From Symbiodinium natans (lineage: Eukaryota; Sar; Dinophyceae; Suessiales; Symbiodiniaceae), in contig CAJNDS010002326.1 of NCBI GenBank assembly GCA_905221605.1, positions 310,001-374,000 on the forward strand: a stretch of DNA of 64,000 nucleotides, given 5' to 3'. The position numbers and the translations under genes were made by a program. Positions 11,900 to 22,862 of the stretch are shown one piece after another. Each line of letters begins with the position of its first letter. Position 1 is the stretch's first letter. The notes under the pieces were generated by a model that was not told where the DNA came from, made no database searches, and worked only from the letters and a program-made list of their open reading frames with translations.

Positions 11900-13780
11900 C
11901 TGCTGGATCAGAAACCCGGTTTTGGGACAAAAAATAGACCTCCAAGATCCAGCCAAATTGCTTTCCCAGAGAGAAACACCGTCAACATCAGAATCTTGGC
12001 ATCTTCCTTGTGACCAACAGCATCCAAAAACATCCTAATGGTTAAAAGAAAAACATGAATCATCTCATCTTGACCCATCACAGCTATCAATACTGCGTGA
12101 GTATACTGTGCAAAAAGGTCGACCTGTGCAAAAAGGTCGACTTTGAAACAAGCGCTACAAGTAAACATAAGATCTTCTCTTAGTAAATTGACAACGGACC
12201 CATGGATATGCTTGCTGCGACGGGTTGGGCATGCTGTTCCTGGATGTTACGATTCAGGATTCCTCAGGGACACTCAGGCGGCGCTACATCCGAAAGCCAA
12301 CCGCTTTCACGTAAACCGCTGCATCTTCACTTGGTTGTCACGACGCGTCTAGATTTGTGGACTTGTTGGCCCCTTTGGTGTCAGAGCCGTCTGTGTCATT
12401 TTCAACAGGGGGCAATCACACAACTGAATGGTTGGGTCGGAAGATGTCAAATAATAACTTGAAAACCTAACAAGACATTTGAAACAAATAAACAGTATGC
12501 GCTTCAGTAGTTGCTGGGAGTTCTAATTGTGATCTTGAACCTGTCGCTTAAGCGTATTTGGCAAATACCTTTCAGTTCGATTGGCCAACAGCACTGAACT
12601 GAAACTCATTTCAATCACGGGCTACCATTCTCATGCGTTGCCTCCATGCACACAAACCTGATCGACCAACTCGTAACTTAGGAGCATCCAGCCCTGTTCT
12701 TTGAAACCGACTCTACATGTTTTGCTGCTCGTTTGTGGACACATATTAGCTTTTTGCATTGCCAAGTGCGCTCACTCACATTTTGAGCCAACATTAGATG
12801 TTGAGTGACTTGAAAGACTACAAACATTTGCTATGCCATGATTCGAATTGATTGTTTGTTTCGGCATGGAATATTCTGACTGGGTGTGTTTCAGTTGTAT
12901 ACTTGAATGGCTGTCAACTGCATTAGTGTACGACAACTATATGATGAACTTATGTTCATACCCAAGGCCACATATGTCAAACTGCTACATATGCTAATGA
13001 GCTGCTAGTGCATATCTGTTCGTTTGCTTCCCTACAGAGCATAGCTCGTGGATCAAGACAAGCTATATATGATGCCTTACTTGTATCCGCCATTTTCACC
13101 AATTCTTCAAGTCATCCACCGATGCCGCTGGCTCCCAGGTCTTGACGGATGAAGCCTTCTTGCGTTCCAATTCCAGCCGTCATCGGAAAGCCTCTGGTCA
13201 ACGCAGCGAAACTGAGCAGTGAAACGGCGAAAATCCCTCAGTTTCCTTGCTGAGTGGGGCGAGGGATACGGGCCTTGCGCCTCTGAAATTTCAATTGGGC
13301 TTGAAGCATGACTGCTGAACCTTTTCACCTGATCTTATGATTCTTCTCCACACTGTGCTCGATGAGCCTTTGTTGGAGCGAAGGAGGTTCCACAAATAAA
13401 GCTTAATTCATTTTATGAGCACTTGTGCTCAGCAGGTCAGCTCCCATGGACGGTTTTTGTCCAAGGCTTTGAGTGACCGGAGGAGCTGGATTCCATTGGG
13501 GTAGCGGAGGCAAAGCGAAAGTGCGGGGAGGCAACAGGGGTCGGTCTTGACTGTTACCAACAATCGCTGGAAGGTGCGACAATGTCACCAAAGATATGCG
13601 AACAATGCAGAAAACTAACATGTCCCCCTTTCCTTTTTATTCAGCGGGTGGCTGAAAACAAAGGTCCTTTTGAAGAGCTAACGCAGAAGCTCAGAAACCC
13701 ATGCATGTTAAGTTTTTCCTCCTTGCTTCTGCGTTTTTGAGCGGTACTTCCGCCTGGCCCGGCGTGATCCACATTTGACA
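11900..13780. other. No gene recognised
   Basis: AT-rich, mostly low-copy-looking sequence without long frames. A 12-base duplication occurs at 12,109-12,141 (GTGCAAAAAGGTCGAC twice). It may be intergenic or the 5' side of the gene model that starts at 13,783. Confidence 0.5.
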
Positions 13781-13782
13781 AC

Positions 13783-14817
13783 ATGCGCGAGCCTCAGGTG
13801 AGTTCTGTCAACATCTTCAACGTGCTGTTTTTTACAATGGCGCATGCTATTCCTAGCACGTGCTCTCATACCTCTTCACATCTATTCATAACTTCACAAT
13901 CTTCACACAGAGTGCCGTGACTTTCGCCAATTTCTTGCTGTCCCCCACATGCGACGAACTTTACTTCAAGAAATGCATTCAGCTCGCGGAATCTGCATTT
14001 TCGGAGCCCAGGGAGTTTGGTGGCGAGAAAGTTATGGCAGAGTACCGCCCAGGCGAGGCTGAGTGGCCGAACCGCAGCAACTTCTTTGCGAAGTTTCGCT
14101 GGCCGACCCACCCCGTCCAGTAAGAAGGGCTCAACTCGTATCTTGTGGGCCCCTGGGCAGCAAACCTTTGCCTTTTTCGAGGTGTATAGGGCACACTTCA
14201 AACTGTTGAACGCATGGTTCTTCTTCTAAACAACAGTGGTGTTTGAGTTTGAGCCTTGTCCAAAACCCAGTGACCACACATAGATGCACAAGCAAAAACA
14301 TGTTCGGATGCCAGGGTTTTATTCATTAAACAACTTCGCGAAGCTTCCAGCTAAGTTGTGCAAAAAGGAGGACTTGAAGGCTCGTTTCTCGGTCTTTGTG
14401 CTTCATTTCATGAGAACACCTGGAAAACGAGTGAATTTTGAGGCAATTCTAGCTCGCTCAATGCGATTAATTTCTTGGAGTTGGGGATCAGCACTGCTCA
14501 TTCCTTGGCGATTCAAGCTTTGGTTGCTTTCGGTTGATTTCTTCAAGAGGCTCTTGAAAGTAGAAGCTGACGTTACGCGCAGGCAGCGACTGAACACACG
14601 ACAGGTGGTTGTTTAGCTGCGCTTGGTACGGTTGTGGCTCCTTGGGGCACCTCGTCGCTGGCCACCCATGCCCACAGTGGTCCAGAGGGTGTTGTGTTGT
14701 TTCAATGATTGCCACGGTAAGTGCTCAATGACCATCATTCTGTTGCCAAGTTGATATGTTTACTTTCAGTTGCGTCAGTTGGCTTCACCGGTGACGTGTG
14801 GCCTCTTAGCTCCCTGA
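13783..14817 (+). CDS. Four-exon gene model, small unknown protein
   Basis: ATG at 13,783 opens exon 1 (13,783-13,797, MREPQ). A GTGAGT donor starts a 113-bp intron ending CACACAG at 13,910. Exon 2 (13,911-14,119) continues the frame with SAVTFANFLLSPTCDELYF and stops at a GTAAGA donor. A possible exon 3 (14,605-14,716) follows an ACAG acceptor and ends at GTAAGT. A 53-bp intron then ends TTTCAG and exon 4 (14,770-14,817) closes with TGA, giving 127 residues in a single phase. An in-frame TGA at 13,765 supports the chosen start. Exons 1-2 are better supported than 3-4. No family is recognised; the middle is rich in Cys, Trp and Gly. Dinoflagellate genes often use non-GT donors, so further exons could be missed. 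Confidence 0.4.
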
Positions 14818-16270
14818 GGTTTGAAGATGGAAGCTCCTGCTGTGTGCCTTTGCAGAACTGTGTTTGCCCATGTTTGGCCTCGGCCATCCTCGGCCATCGC
14901 TCACATTAGGCGTTTGTAGCTCTAAAATGGGCACACATGGGCCATGAACGTCGCCGGCTTTCATGGTGAGACACAGCCGCCGCCAAGATGCATTTGGGGT
15001 ATTTGACGATCGTAGTCCTAACAACCATGAACATCACAGACTTTTTTGCCAGAATGCGGATCAAATGGACTTGATTTGGGCTAAGGAGATCTGAAGAAGT
15101 GGCGCAAGTGGAACCTTTACTAGCACCGCAAGCAGAATGGGTTTGGAGGACAATGGTGAAGAGGTTGGATTCCCACTGTTCCCGCACGTGTGTTCGCCCA
15201 TCATGTACTGGGTTTTTGTAAATGCCAATATTGGGTGTGGTGGTTAAGACACGTTAAGACTCATGGTTTAGGGATCACTCAATTTGAACATATTTTTGTA
15301 GGCTTGACGAAATTTTGGTCGGCATACGATCTCACGTCATTGCCCACGAGAGCAAACACGCGATAAGTTGCGTTGAGCTCGTTCGGTTTCAATTGGCAGT
15401 TCAATGGCGGTCGTCAACAGCATTTATCCGCTATCACATAAAGTTATAGCATCTTTGCGGTGATTTGTGGAGTGGTCGCAAATTTTGGTACACTAAAGAA
15501 ACAATCGGAATCCTTCCATGTGGACATAAGCAAACGATATTCGTATGAACAAGACGCTGCACGTGCAGACCCACGAACATCATTGCACCCACCCCTGCAC
15601 ATAGTGCATACACAATGATACTTATGCTGTGCTGAGAGTCACGCCCACCTGAAACCATTGAAGACGAGCGAACATCGAAAATTGACAATCTAGAGCCTTT
15701 GGACATTGAGAAGTCAGCTGAGCAGCTGGCAGAAGAGTGTGTAACCAGCCCATTGATGAAGCAGATGAAGGCCAAGCAGTGATTGAATGCCAAGGGATCG
15801 AAGTGAGCCATGCCGTTTTTGGGTGATCCTCATGTCTCTTCGAGCCTTGACGATGTGGCCAATGATGCGGTTGCTGCCTAAAAAGTGCATAAAGTCATAA
15901 ATATTTCTCATGGCCCGATCATCGTCTTGTTGGCAAAAAATTTCTGGATGCTCCCGGAATGCGATCATGGCGCCAGAGATTGTTTGTCATGATGATGGCG
16001 GGTTCGCGGTGCTTTAGGAAACGTACCAAATCCGTTTCAATAAAGTGCTGCTTCCAAACCCTTCGCCGGGTTATCGGGATTCTACTACTAGCTTTCAAGA
16101 CTTTGTCACGAGGTGATTTGCCCTTGCCTGCCCTGTCTCCCATGTCTGTCATCCCTTTCCAGTTGTCGTCTGATGAATCATGCCAAGCAGGAGACATCGC
16201 GGAACTGTCACCGACACGGTTGACATGTTTGAGGCAAAATCTTGTTTGTCGCAGGTGAGCGTGCGCAAAA
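14818..16270. other. No gene recognised
   Basis: Mixed sequence with minus-strand frames up to 125 codons (15,434-15,811) that carry no recognisable motif. No repeats stand out. Confidence 0.5.
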
Positions 16271-16274
16271 AAAG

Positions 16275-16365
16275 TTCGTCATTTCTCTCGAGACGACTGG
16301 GTGACGGGCGCTGCTGAATTTCGTCATCTCTCTCGAGACGATTGGGTGACGGGCGCTGTTGAATT
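16275..16365. repeat. 45-bp tandem duplication
   Basis: Two adjacent copies of a unit beginning TTCGTCAT, containing CTCGAGACGA and GGGTGACGGGCGCTG, differing at a few positions. Confidence 0.95.
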
Positions 16366-16460
16366 CAATGCCAGGTTTGGGCCCTTATGTTGCACAACTT
16401 GTTTCATTCCGTCAAGTGCCGGAGAGTGGCTCCTCGTTAAGTTCACTGCCAGCACTATTC

Positions 16461-17224
16461 CGTTACGAGTGTTCACTGAAGCACACCTCAAAACCCCTGC
16501 ACGCATCCCTTTCTTCACGCTGGCATGCAAGATCTCGGACGGTGCTTCAGACAGAGCGGGGCCAGGCGGAAGCACCCAGGCAGAAAAAAGAGAAGGACAG
16601 AATGCTGGTCGTGGCCACCAGCATGACGTTCGGATAAGACAGAAGGCCAATGTGTAAACGGCACAGTGACGCGGTACCTGTGGTCTTGCAAAACAAGACA
16701 ACAAGCAGGTCTGTCGCAAAACCGCGGGCATTGATACATACCCTATGTAACGGGGTATGTCGCGTGTGCGGGCCCCGGCCCTGCTACAAGCAATCAATAT
16801 TGGCACGCGGCCACATCAGTCACCGGGATGAATGACTGCTTTGAGCAGAGACTGACGCAGGCTACAGCGAAGACAGAGTCGGCGTCACGGAAGACAGAGG
16901 TAGGACGGTGGGGAGGAGGCGGCAAGTTGAAAGTGGAAGTCGAACGGACTAGCAAACGCTACCATAACCGCCCATCGAGCCAGCAGCTGCCAAGGGCGAG
17001 CTCTCGGTCGGAACATGCGACGCCGTTGCGTGCGGGCAGTTAACACACTTGTACACGTACATCCACGTTCACCGCGTCCGTTACAAATGTTCACTGAAGC
17101 ACACCTCTGTACGCATCCTTTTCTTCACGCTGGCATGCAAGATCTCGGACGGTGCTTCAGACAGAGCGGGGCCAGGCGGAAGCACCCGGGCAAAAAGAGA
17201 GAAGGACAGAACGCTGGTCGTGGC
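16461..17224 (+). repeat. Direct repeat pair, about 145-158 bp each
   Basis: The segment 16,461-16,618 (from CGTTACGAGTGTTCACTG to GCTGGTCGTGGCCA) recurs at 17,079-17,224 with about 13 bases missing near its start and few other changes. The pair is separated by about 460 unrelated bases. No terminal dinucleotides or target duplications typical of LTRs are visible. Confidence 0.85.
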
Positions 17225-18018
17225 CAGCAAGGTTTTTCAGGCGGACGCTTGACCCGAAGGGGTAGCAGGGCCAGCATTCTTCAAGCAGATGCCAGCCAGC
17301 GTGCAAGGTCCTCTTCCAACGGGTAAGTGTGAACACGCAGTGCTGTGGGCAGCGCCGACCATGGAACGAGGCAGCGCGCAGATTCCTGAAAGCCCAAAAG
17401 AAGGGGGTCGTGACCGCGACTAAGGCTGTCAGCAAGGTCGTTGCGGAAGCCGGGAACCTCATCGAGATGCACTGATACGTACCTTTGCTGCCATGGCTCG
17501 GGCGCTTACAAATTCTGGCTTTGGCGCAACCGCCCGATTGCGGCCGCTTGTTTCGTGCGCCCGCACATTTTTCTTTTTGCCGGGCGCGGCGCGCGGAGCG
17601 GCGCGGTAACCGCTTGAGAAGAAGCGCCCAAGCCTCCAAGCGCTAAACTTGCCAAGCACACATCGAGACATCATTTCTGCGAGATACCCAGGCGCTCGTC
17701 GTCGTCGACAAACTGCACTGGGATTCGCTGGCATCCAGTTCCCTGTCACTGTCCGCCAACAATCCCACCCCAGCATCAGGAGCAAGCCGCTTTTTGGGCT
17801 GCTCGCACTGCTGTTCGACTTTCAAATATTCGGCCAGCGTTGACCAAGAAGCACGCCCAGGTCGTGACGCTCCTTCTTTCGAAGTGAGCCGACGACTTGA
17901 AACATGGCGCTGCCGGACATCCGGAAGGAGCCATCGAAAAGGGGGCCATCCTCGACGCCCAGCTCGTTAACAGTCAAAGCAGCTAAAGAACCCTACCAAC
18001 TTAAGGTCATGGAAGCAG
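17225..18018. other. No gene recognised
   Basis: GC-rich mixed sequence; open frames of up to 160 codons on the minus strand overlap the direct repeat and show no domain. Confidence 0.45.
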
Positions 18019-18414
18019 TGGTGTGTGTGGTGTGTGTGGTGTGTTTGGTGTGTGTGTTGTGTGTGGTGTGTGTGGTGTGTGTGGTGTGTGTGGTGTGTGT
18101 GGTGTGTGTGGTGGGTGTGGTGTGTGTGGTGGGTGTGGTGTGTGTGGTGTGTGTGGTGTGTGTGGTGTGTGTGTGGTGTGTGTGTGGCGTGTATGTGGTG
18201 TGTGTGGGGTGTGTGTGGTGTGCGGTGGGGTGTGTGTGGGGTGTGTGGGGTGTGTGTGGGTTGTGTGGGGTGTGTGGGGTGTGTGGGGTGTGTGTGGTGT
18301 GCGTGGCGTGTGTGGTGTGTGTGGTGTGTCTTGTGTGTGGTGGAGTGTGTGGTGTGCGTGGTGTGTGCGGTGTGAGTGTGGTGTGTGTGGTGTGTGTGTG
18401 TGTGTGTCAGCCGA
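18019..18414. repeat. 9-bp minisatellite (TGTGTGTGG)n
   Basis: About 395 bases of a 9-bp unit with point variants, ending in a plain GT run. Because nine is a multiple of three, several long spurious Cys-Val and Thr-His frames are open across it on both strands. Confidence 0.97.
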
Positions 18415-18439
18415 AGTCTGGCACTGACGATGCGCCCAC

Positions 18440-18664
18440 AACGAGCTCGGGGAGGAATAGTGCTGGTTGTAGGCCGTAGGGCTCCGACCGACGACCCTCC
18501 CACCTCTTGTCAGTCCAGCGCTGCTGACCCCAGCGCTGCTCGCCTTTCTTGCCCTTGCCACGGCCCTTGCTCTTGTCCTACCACACTTTTCACTCACAAG
18601 CGAAAGACGTGCTTCGGAGGCTCGTGGCCTTGAGCCTTGAGCAAAGGCTCCGCTTGAGCCAAAG
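18440..18664 (-). pseudogene. Possible retroposed transcript with tandem leader-like units
   Basis: Read on the minus strand, 18,664 to 18,629 contains three successive units ending in CTCAAG: CTTTGGCTCAAG, then CGGAGCCTTTGCTCAAG, then GCTCAAG. The first has 11 contiguous matches to the DinoSL 3' end; the second resembles a leader with small deletions. Downstream on the same strand one frame is Lys/Gly/Gln-rich (GRGKGKKGEQRWGQQRW), as in nucleic-acid-binding tails, and runs towards the 9-bp minisatellite. No ATG directly follows the leader units. The arrangement is what a trans-spliced mRNA copied back into the genome more than once would leave, but the coding part is too short to name. Confidence 0.35.
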
Positions 18665-19528
18665 AACGAACGCGGCTTCAAACACTCACTGCAGGCTTCC
18701 AGTCAAAGGCAAGAAACCGCAAACACATTCTAGCCGTACAAAGCTCTCAGCAGACCTGCACTACCAGCTGTCTACAGTTGCCTGCACTTGCCTACGGGCA
18801 AAAGGCACTTCACCTCGAAGAAAAAACAGTTGTCCTACACACTTGGGCTTCGAAAATGAACGGACAACGTTCGAACGACAAACGAACGACTTTCACCACA
18901 GCTCAAACACTATGCACATGCACACCACACCTACTCTGAGCTTTAAATCACCATCAGGACATGCTCAAGCAATGTCAGGCAATTCCAGACCGTAGATCTG
19001 GCGGCACACCCTCTAAATTTGGGTTTGAATTTTAGCTTCGGGCGAGTTAACGCGGTCAATGACCATACGCCACAGAACCTGAATGCACATGCAAAGTTAG
19101 ACCTCACCCCCATTAAAGGGAATGAGACAGGGGGTCACCAGAATTCTAACTGGGCCACACCCTGCTGTACCATTGCCATATCTCCTCAACGCGAAAGGAG
19201 GTCATGGTCTCCGCGAAACTTCAGCTGCTCACTGTCAGCTGCACTTTCACAGACCACTGGCAGCAAAGTTCTCGTTCTTACTAACTGGGGCAAAGCGGGG
19301 GTCCTGCAGATGCCGGCCAGAGCCGTGGAAGCGAGCAGGCCGGAGCCACCTACCTGGTTGGAGAGAGTCATCCCGAGTCAGACATACTGTACAAGTTGCT
19401 AGCAGGGGACCAGACCACGGGCCCAGTGATCAGACGAACCATACCACCTTCCGCAGCTCCGGCTTTCACCTCAAAACCCGACTCAACAACCCTTGCTTGT
19501 TGTCAAAGGTGGGCCATGCATGGATGGT
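18665..19528. other. No gene recognised
   Basis: Plus-strand frames up to 160 codons (19,122-19,604) overlap the start of the gag-like relic and have no recognisable motif of their own. Part of this stretch may be more of that relic beyond recognition. Confidence 0.4.
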
Positions 19529-20095
19529 TTATCCATTGCTTTCCTCTACGGTCTTCAACACCCGCTTGAGGGGATCATTCAGCAACGAAGCCATCAGCCC
19601 GTAGACAATTCGTGCTCGGTCCATCTCAACATCTGTCAGATCTGTCACGGCCACAGAATTTTTGGGATTGTCACGAAGGCGCTTGAAGTCGAGTTTGAAA
19701 GACTTGTCTAGTGTCTAGTCTAGTGTGCTTAAGTACTGCTCAAACTCCCACGACCAACTAGGCCAGCGGACAAGTTCCTCTTCCCTCGTCTTTCCCACGA
19801 ACCCAACAGGGTGCTTCAGAACTTTGCTCAAATCTTTGGCTGCAAGACCTGTTGGGCTCGTAGGAGGGCTCGGGCCTGCACTTGCTGCAGTCTGCGCTGC
19901 AGCCTGAACCTGCTGCTGCTGATTTTGCAACAGCTGCGTCAGCACTTGTTGGTTCTGCTGCATCGCACCAAGAATCTCAAGCAACCTCGTTTCATTGGCC
20001 TGCGTGGAACCTGAAGGTGAAGCAACGGGCCCCAGAGTAGGGCTCTGCTGCGGACTACCATTTGGGCTGATTTGAGGTCCCGACACGGCGTCCAC
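19529..20095 (-). pseudogene. Gag-like relic of an LTR (copia-type) retrotransposon
   Basis: One minus-strand frame runs from ATG at 20,095 to TAA at 19,529 with a single internal TAG near 19,717. It begins with a Ser/Pro/Gln-rich segment (residues 1-75, including QQNQQVLTQLLQNQQQQ). A block follows with VLKHPVGFVGKTREEEL and WPSWSWEFEQYLSTLD, then after the TAG TDVEMDRARIVYGLMASLL and PLKRVLKTVEESNG. This order of a Lys-His-Pro block, a Trp-rich block and a 'LL..PL+.LK..E.SNG' block is what I associate with gag regions of copia-like elements in dinoflagellates; that is from memory of the family. The internal TAG lies in a CTAGACTAGACACTAGAC slippage-like repeat. No pol region or LTR is visible nearby. 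Confidence 0.55.
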
Positions 20096-20308
20096 AAGAA
20101 ATCAAGGATCAAGGTCAATGCAAACAGATTCAGCTCCTGGCTTGAGCGCTCGGAAACGCTTTCGGGGTGGTCCAATGTCTGATGGCTCAGACCGCACGAT
20201 GCTGATATCCGACAAGTCACTCTCAGATGGGGCTGCGTCTGTAAGCCAGTATGTCCTCTGTTAAAGAAGCCGCTGAGATCGATAGTGTAGCAGTGCTGAA
20301 GCAGACTG
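20096..20308. other. Upstream flank of the gag-like relic; nothing recognised
   Basis: On the minus strand this precedes the gag-like ATG and would be its leader region. No primer-binding-site-like or LTR end is apparent. Confidence 0.4.
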
Positions 20309-20542
20309 GGGAAATGAAGCATAAATGCCACGCTTGCCCACAATGCGTGGGTGTTTAAACGAGCCGGACGCAGGTCTCGATACCCCAGTTCGCCTATGAG
20401 AAAAGAAGCGTGAGTACAGTGTTCCTTTAAGAATGCTGCTCATGTGGATGTGGATTGAATATGAGACTTGCATTTTGTGATATATTCCCTTCATGCTATC
20501 TCATACAATTGAGCCTCAACATTTTGGATCTGCGTCAAGCTT
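20309..20542 (+). repeat. 234-bp direct repeat, copy A
   Basis: Nearly identical to 21,312-21,545; the offset is a constant 1,003 bases, so there are no net indels. It starts GGGAAATGAAGCATAAATG and ends CTGCGTCAAGCTT. Differences are a handful of substitutions, for example TGCTGCTC versus TGCCGCTC. Confidence 0.95.
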
Positions 20543-21311
20543 TATAAGAATTCAGTCGAGCTTGCGCGACGTGAGTTTATAAAATTTGACGCGCAGCTTT
20601 CAATGAGAAAGCGGATCCAAAAGTGCACATGTGAGGGATGCGCGAGCGCGCATAGAATTCCAAGCAGGGCTTTTGATTTATGCGTTGTGCATAACATGGG
20701 ATGTCAATTTCACAAGGGCCTTAGACAGAAAATTTTGGAAGACCAAAGTTGGAAAAGTCTTTCCAAAGAAATACATCTGCCATTAAAGCCGCTTTGTACA
20801 CATGCCTCAAAAAAACGGCCAAAAAAATCACAACAGATCAGAATACCCCGACATGGGTGTGCTTCCCAACGGGGAAGGGAGGGTTGAAATAACTTTTTTT
20901 TTTTCTGCAAGTGCTTTAATTTTCAAATTGCAACCCTGCTCCCCTCTTTCGCGCCCTCTGCAAAGTCGGTGGCTTCCTAATGCTCCAACGAGAAATAAAT
21001 CAGACTGTCCAACTTGCACCAGGCACAATGGCATTTTCGAGTGAGAAGGCTACAGAAGCTTGCCAACAACCAAGGCTTGCCGAGCAAAACCATGCTTGTA
21101 ACAAGTCACACGTAGGCAAGGTTTTGGTGGAATTTTTGCGTATTTGGGAAGGGGCGGGACTCAAAGAGTTACATGGTTTTACAGCGCAGACTCATTGATT
21201 CCTGCGTTGACAAGTCCTGCTGATCATGTACATACCTTGTGACCGGCTCGTGCTCAAGGATTCTTGGCGCAAAGAATCACATAAAGATTTTGTCCCACCC
21301 GCCCGCCCGGA
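20543..21311. other. Spacer between the 234-bp direct repeats
   Basis: 769 bases with no recognisable gene. It includes a T run at 20,894-20,905 and short frames only. Confidence 0.5.
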
Positions 21312-21545
21312 GGGAAATGAAGCATAAATGCCACGCTTGCCCACAATGCGTGGGTGTTTAAACGAGCCGGACGCAGGTCTCGATACCCCAGTTCGCCTAT
21401 GAGAAAAGAAGCGTGAGTACAGTGTTCCTTTAAGAATGCCGCTCATGTGGATGTGGATTGAATATGAGAATTGCATTTTGTGATATATTCCCTTCATGCT
21501 ATCTCATACAATTGAGCCTCAACATTTTGGATCTGCGTCAAGCTT
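21312..21545 (+). repeat. 234-bp direct repeat, copy B
   Basis: Second copy of the repeat at 20,309-20,542. It is followed 21 bases later by the first of two long hairpins. Confidence 0.95.
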
Positions 21546-21566
21546 GATAAAGCCACAGTTGCAAAG

Positions 21567-21701
21567 TAGATTGCCAAAAAAACAGACTCGGAAGCCGAAA
21601 ATCGTAAAGTTGGACCTTTTTTTAAAACACTTATTATTAGTTCTTTAAAGAGGGTCCAACTTTACGATTTTCGGTTTCCGGGTCTTGTTTTTGGCAATCT
21701 A
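21567..21701. repeat. Inverted repeat, about 50-bp arms (MITE-like hairpin)
   Basis: The left arm 21,567-21,616 (starting TAGATTGCCAAAAA, ending AAAGTTGGACC) pairs with the right arm 21,653-21,701 (starting GGTCCAACTTTACG, ending GGCAATCTA), with a few mismatches. The 36-base AT-rich loop has a run of T. No target duplication is obvious. Confidence 0.9.
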
Positions 21702-21888
21702 TTGTAAAGTCGTGGAATCCCCACAGTTTCGTCGTATGCATAGAAGCTCGTGGTCTCGCGCGTTCACGCTCCAAAAGTGGCGGTTTTCGTGCAGCTTTTG
21801 CTTCGATGCATAACCGCTGTGTTATTTTGCCAAGAGTGGTGTTGTCTTGTTGAAGTGTAAACCGACAGGTTATGCCCGTAGCCGCAAA

Positions 21889-22022
21889 ATCATAAAGTTG
21901 ACAATCTGCTGTTCAATGTTGGCAGTGGACTGGGGTTTCGGTTGCATGGGTGGAGGTGGGAGCAAGTCGCAACCTGTCAAATCACTTTCCAACATTGAAC
22001 AGCGAAATGTCAACTTTATGAT
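21889..22022. repeat. Inverted repeat, about 40-bp arms (MITE-like hairpin)
   Basis: The left arm 21,889-21,928 (ATCATAAAGTTGACA..., with CTGTTCAATGTTGG) pairs with the right arm 21,981-22,022 (with CCAACATTGAACAG, ending CAACTTTATGAT). The 52-base loop contains GGTGGAGGTGGG. Both hairpins contain TAAAGTTG near one end, so they may belong to related families. Confidence 0.85.
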
Positions 22023-22155
22023 CTGCCTGTCTCTAGAAAGCATGGATCTTTTTCTGACGACACACTTGTCGAGGCGATCAAAGAACAATGCTGCATCTGT
22101 CTCATCACTTAAGTTCAGTTTCAGGACCCAAAAAACACAAGAAACGTAGGACGCA

Positions 22156-22862
22156 TCACGTGACCCCCACAGTACATCGCAAGCAGCTCCACAGCAAAAA
22201 CTGAACTTTCAAAAAAATGCTTGGCCAGCGAATTGCAATAGCCGGGATCTTCAGCGGTGGTTCAGGTGGAAAACAGGAAGAATTGTCTGGGCGGTCATTG
22301 TCGCCTGCAGGCTCCAAACCCGCAGCCGGATCAAGAGTCGCCTCATCGGCGGCACCTACCGCCTTGGGCGGGGGTGCGTCGGCATGCATAGCGGACCCTG
22401 CCTCGGAGGGAGTTTATTGTGACGGCCTAGCCTTGTTTGGGCAGTCCTTTGCGGCATGCCCTCGGTGACAGTTTTTCACCGCACAAAGGTGAAGTCCTTG
22501 TTCACACCTTTGATTCTTCGCTGCATTTTCGCTGCACGGGCGCACTTCCCAAGCGAATAGTCAAAGCATAAGGCGTGTCCCTTCGGTGTGGCACTCACAC
22601 AGCCCATGGCCAGCAGCTCGGCCGGGACGCGCCTTGCCCTTGCCCGGACCTTTCCCAGGCCTCTTCAAAGGGGGCCCCTTTTCCTCGTCTGCATTCCCAG
22701 AGCCTTCCGCGTGCACTGCAAGGGGGCGGAGATGGAGCATGGCAAGGAACTCGGCCAAAGACAAACGGTCTTGAAGGCTTCATCGCATGGGCGCTTCCCA
22801 GCCTTGACCTTATCCCTCAATTCTTTGAGCAATCCTAATGCCCCTCTGCAGATTTTCCACAA
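22156..22862 (-). pseudogene. Gag-like relic with a CCHC-type zinc knuckle
   Basis: A minus-strand coding-like sequence broken by stops and frame changes. In order it shows LAEFLAMLHLRPLAVHAEG, a Lys/Gly/Pro-rich basic segment (RPGKGPGKGKARPG), a Cys/His motif at about 22,435-22,500 (CAVKNCHRGHAAKDCPNK), then an acidic and Pro-rich tail (22,156-22,389). The Cys/His spacing is C-x4-C-x3-H-x4-C, close to the retroviral-type CCHC knuckle but with non-standard spacing. A retrotransposon gag end is the simplest reading. It lies upstream of the 19.5-20.1 kb gag-like relic on the minus strand, the wrong order for one element, so it is probably separate. Confidence 0.4.

Noticed and set aside
17904-18681. 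Frames of up to 224 codons over the 9-bp minisatellite
   Set aside because: A 9-bp unit keeps all frames open; the translations are low-complexity.
20309-21545. LTR pair of a short retrotransposon
   Set aside because: No TG...CA termini, no visible target-site duplication and no recognisable primer-binding site.
19529-22862. One single copia-like element joining both gag-like relics
   Set aside because: On the minus strand the zinc-knuckle relic lies upstream of the gag N-terminus, the wrong order for a single element.
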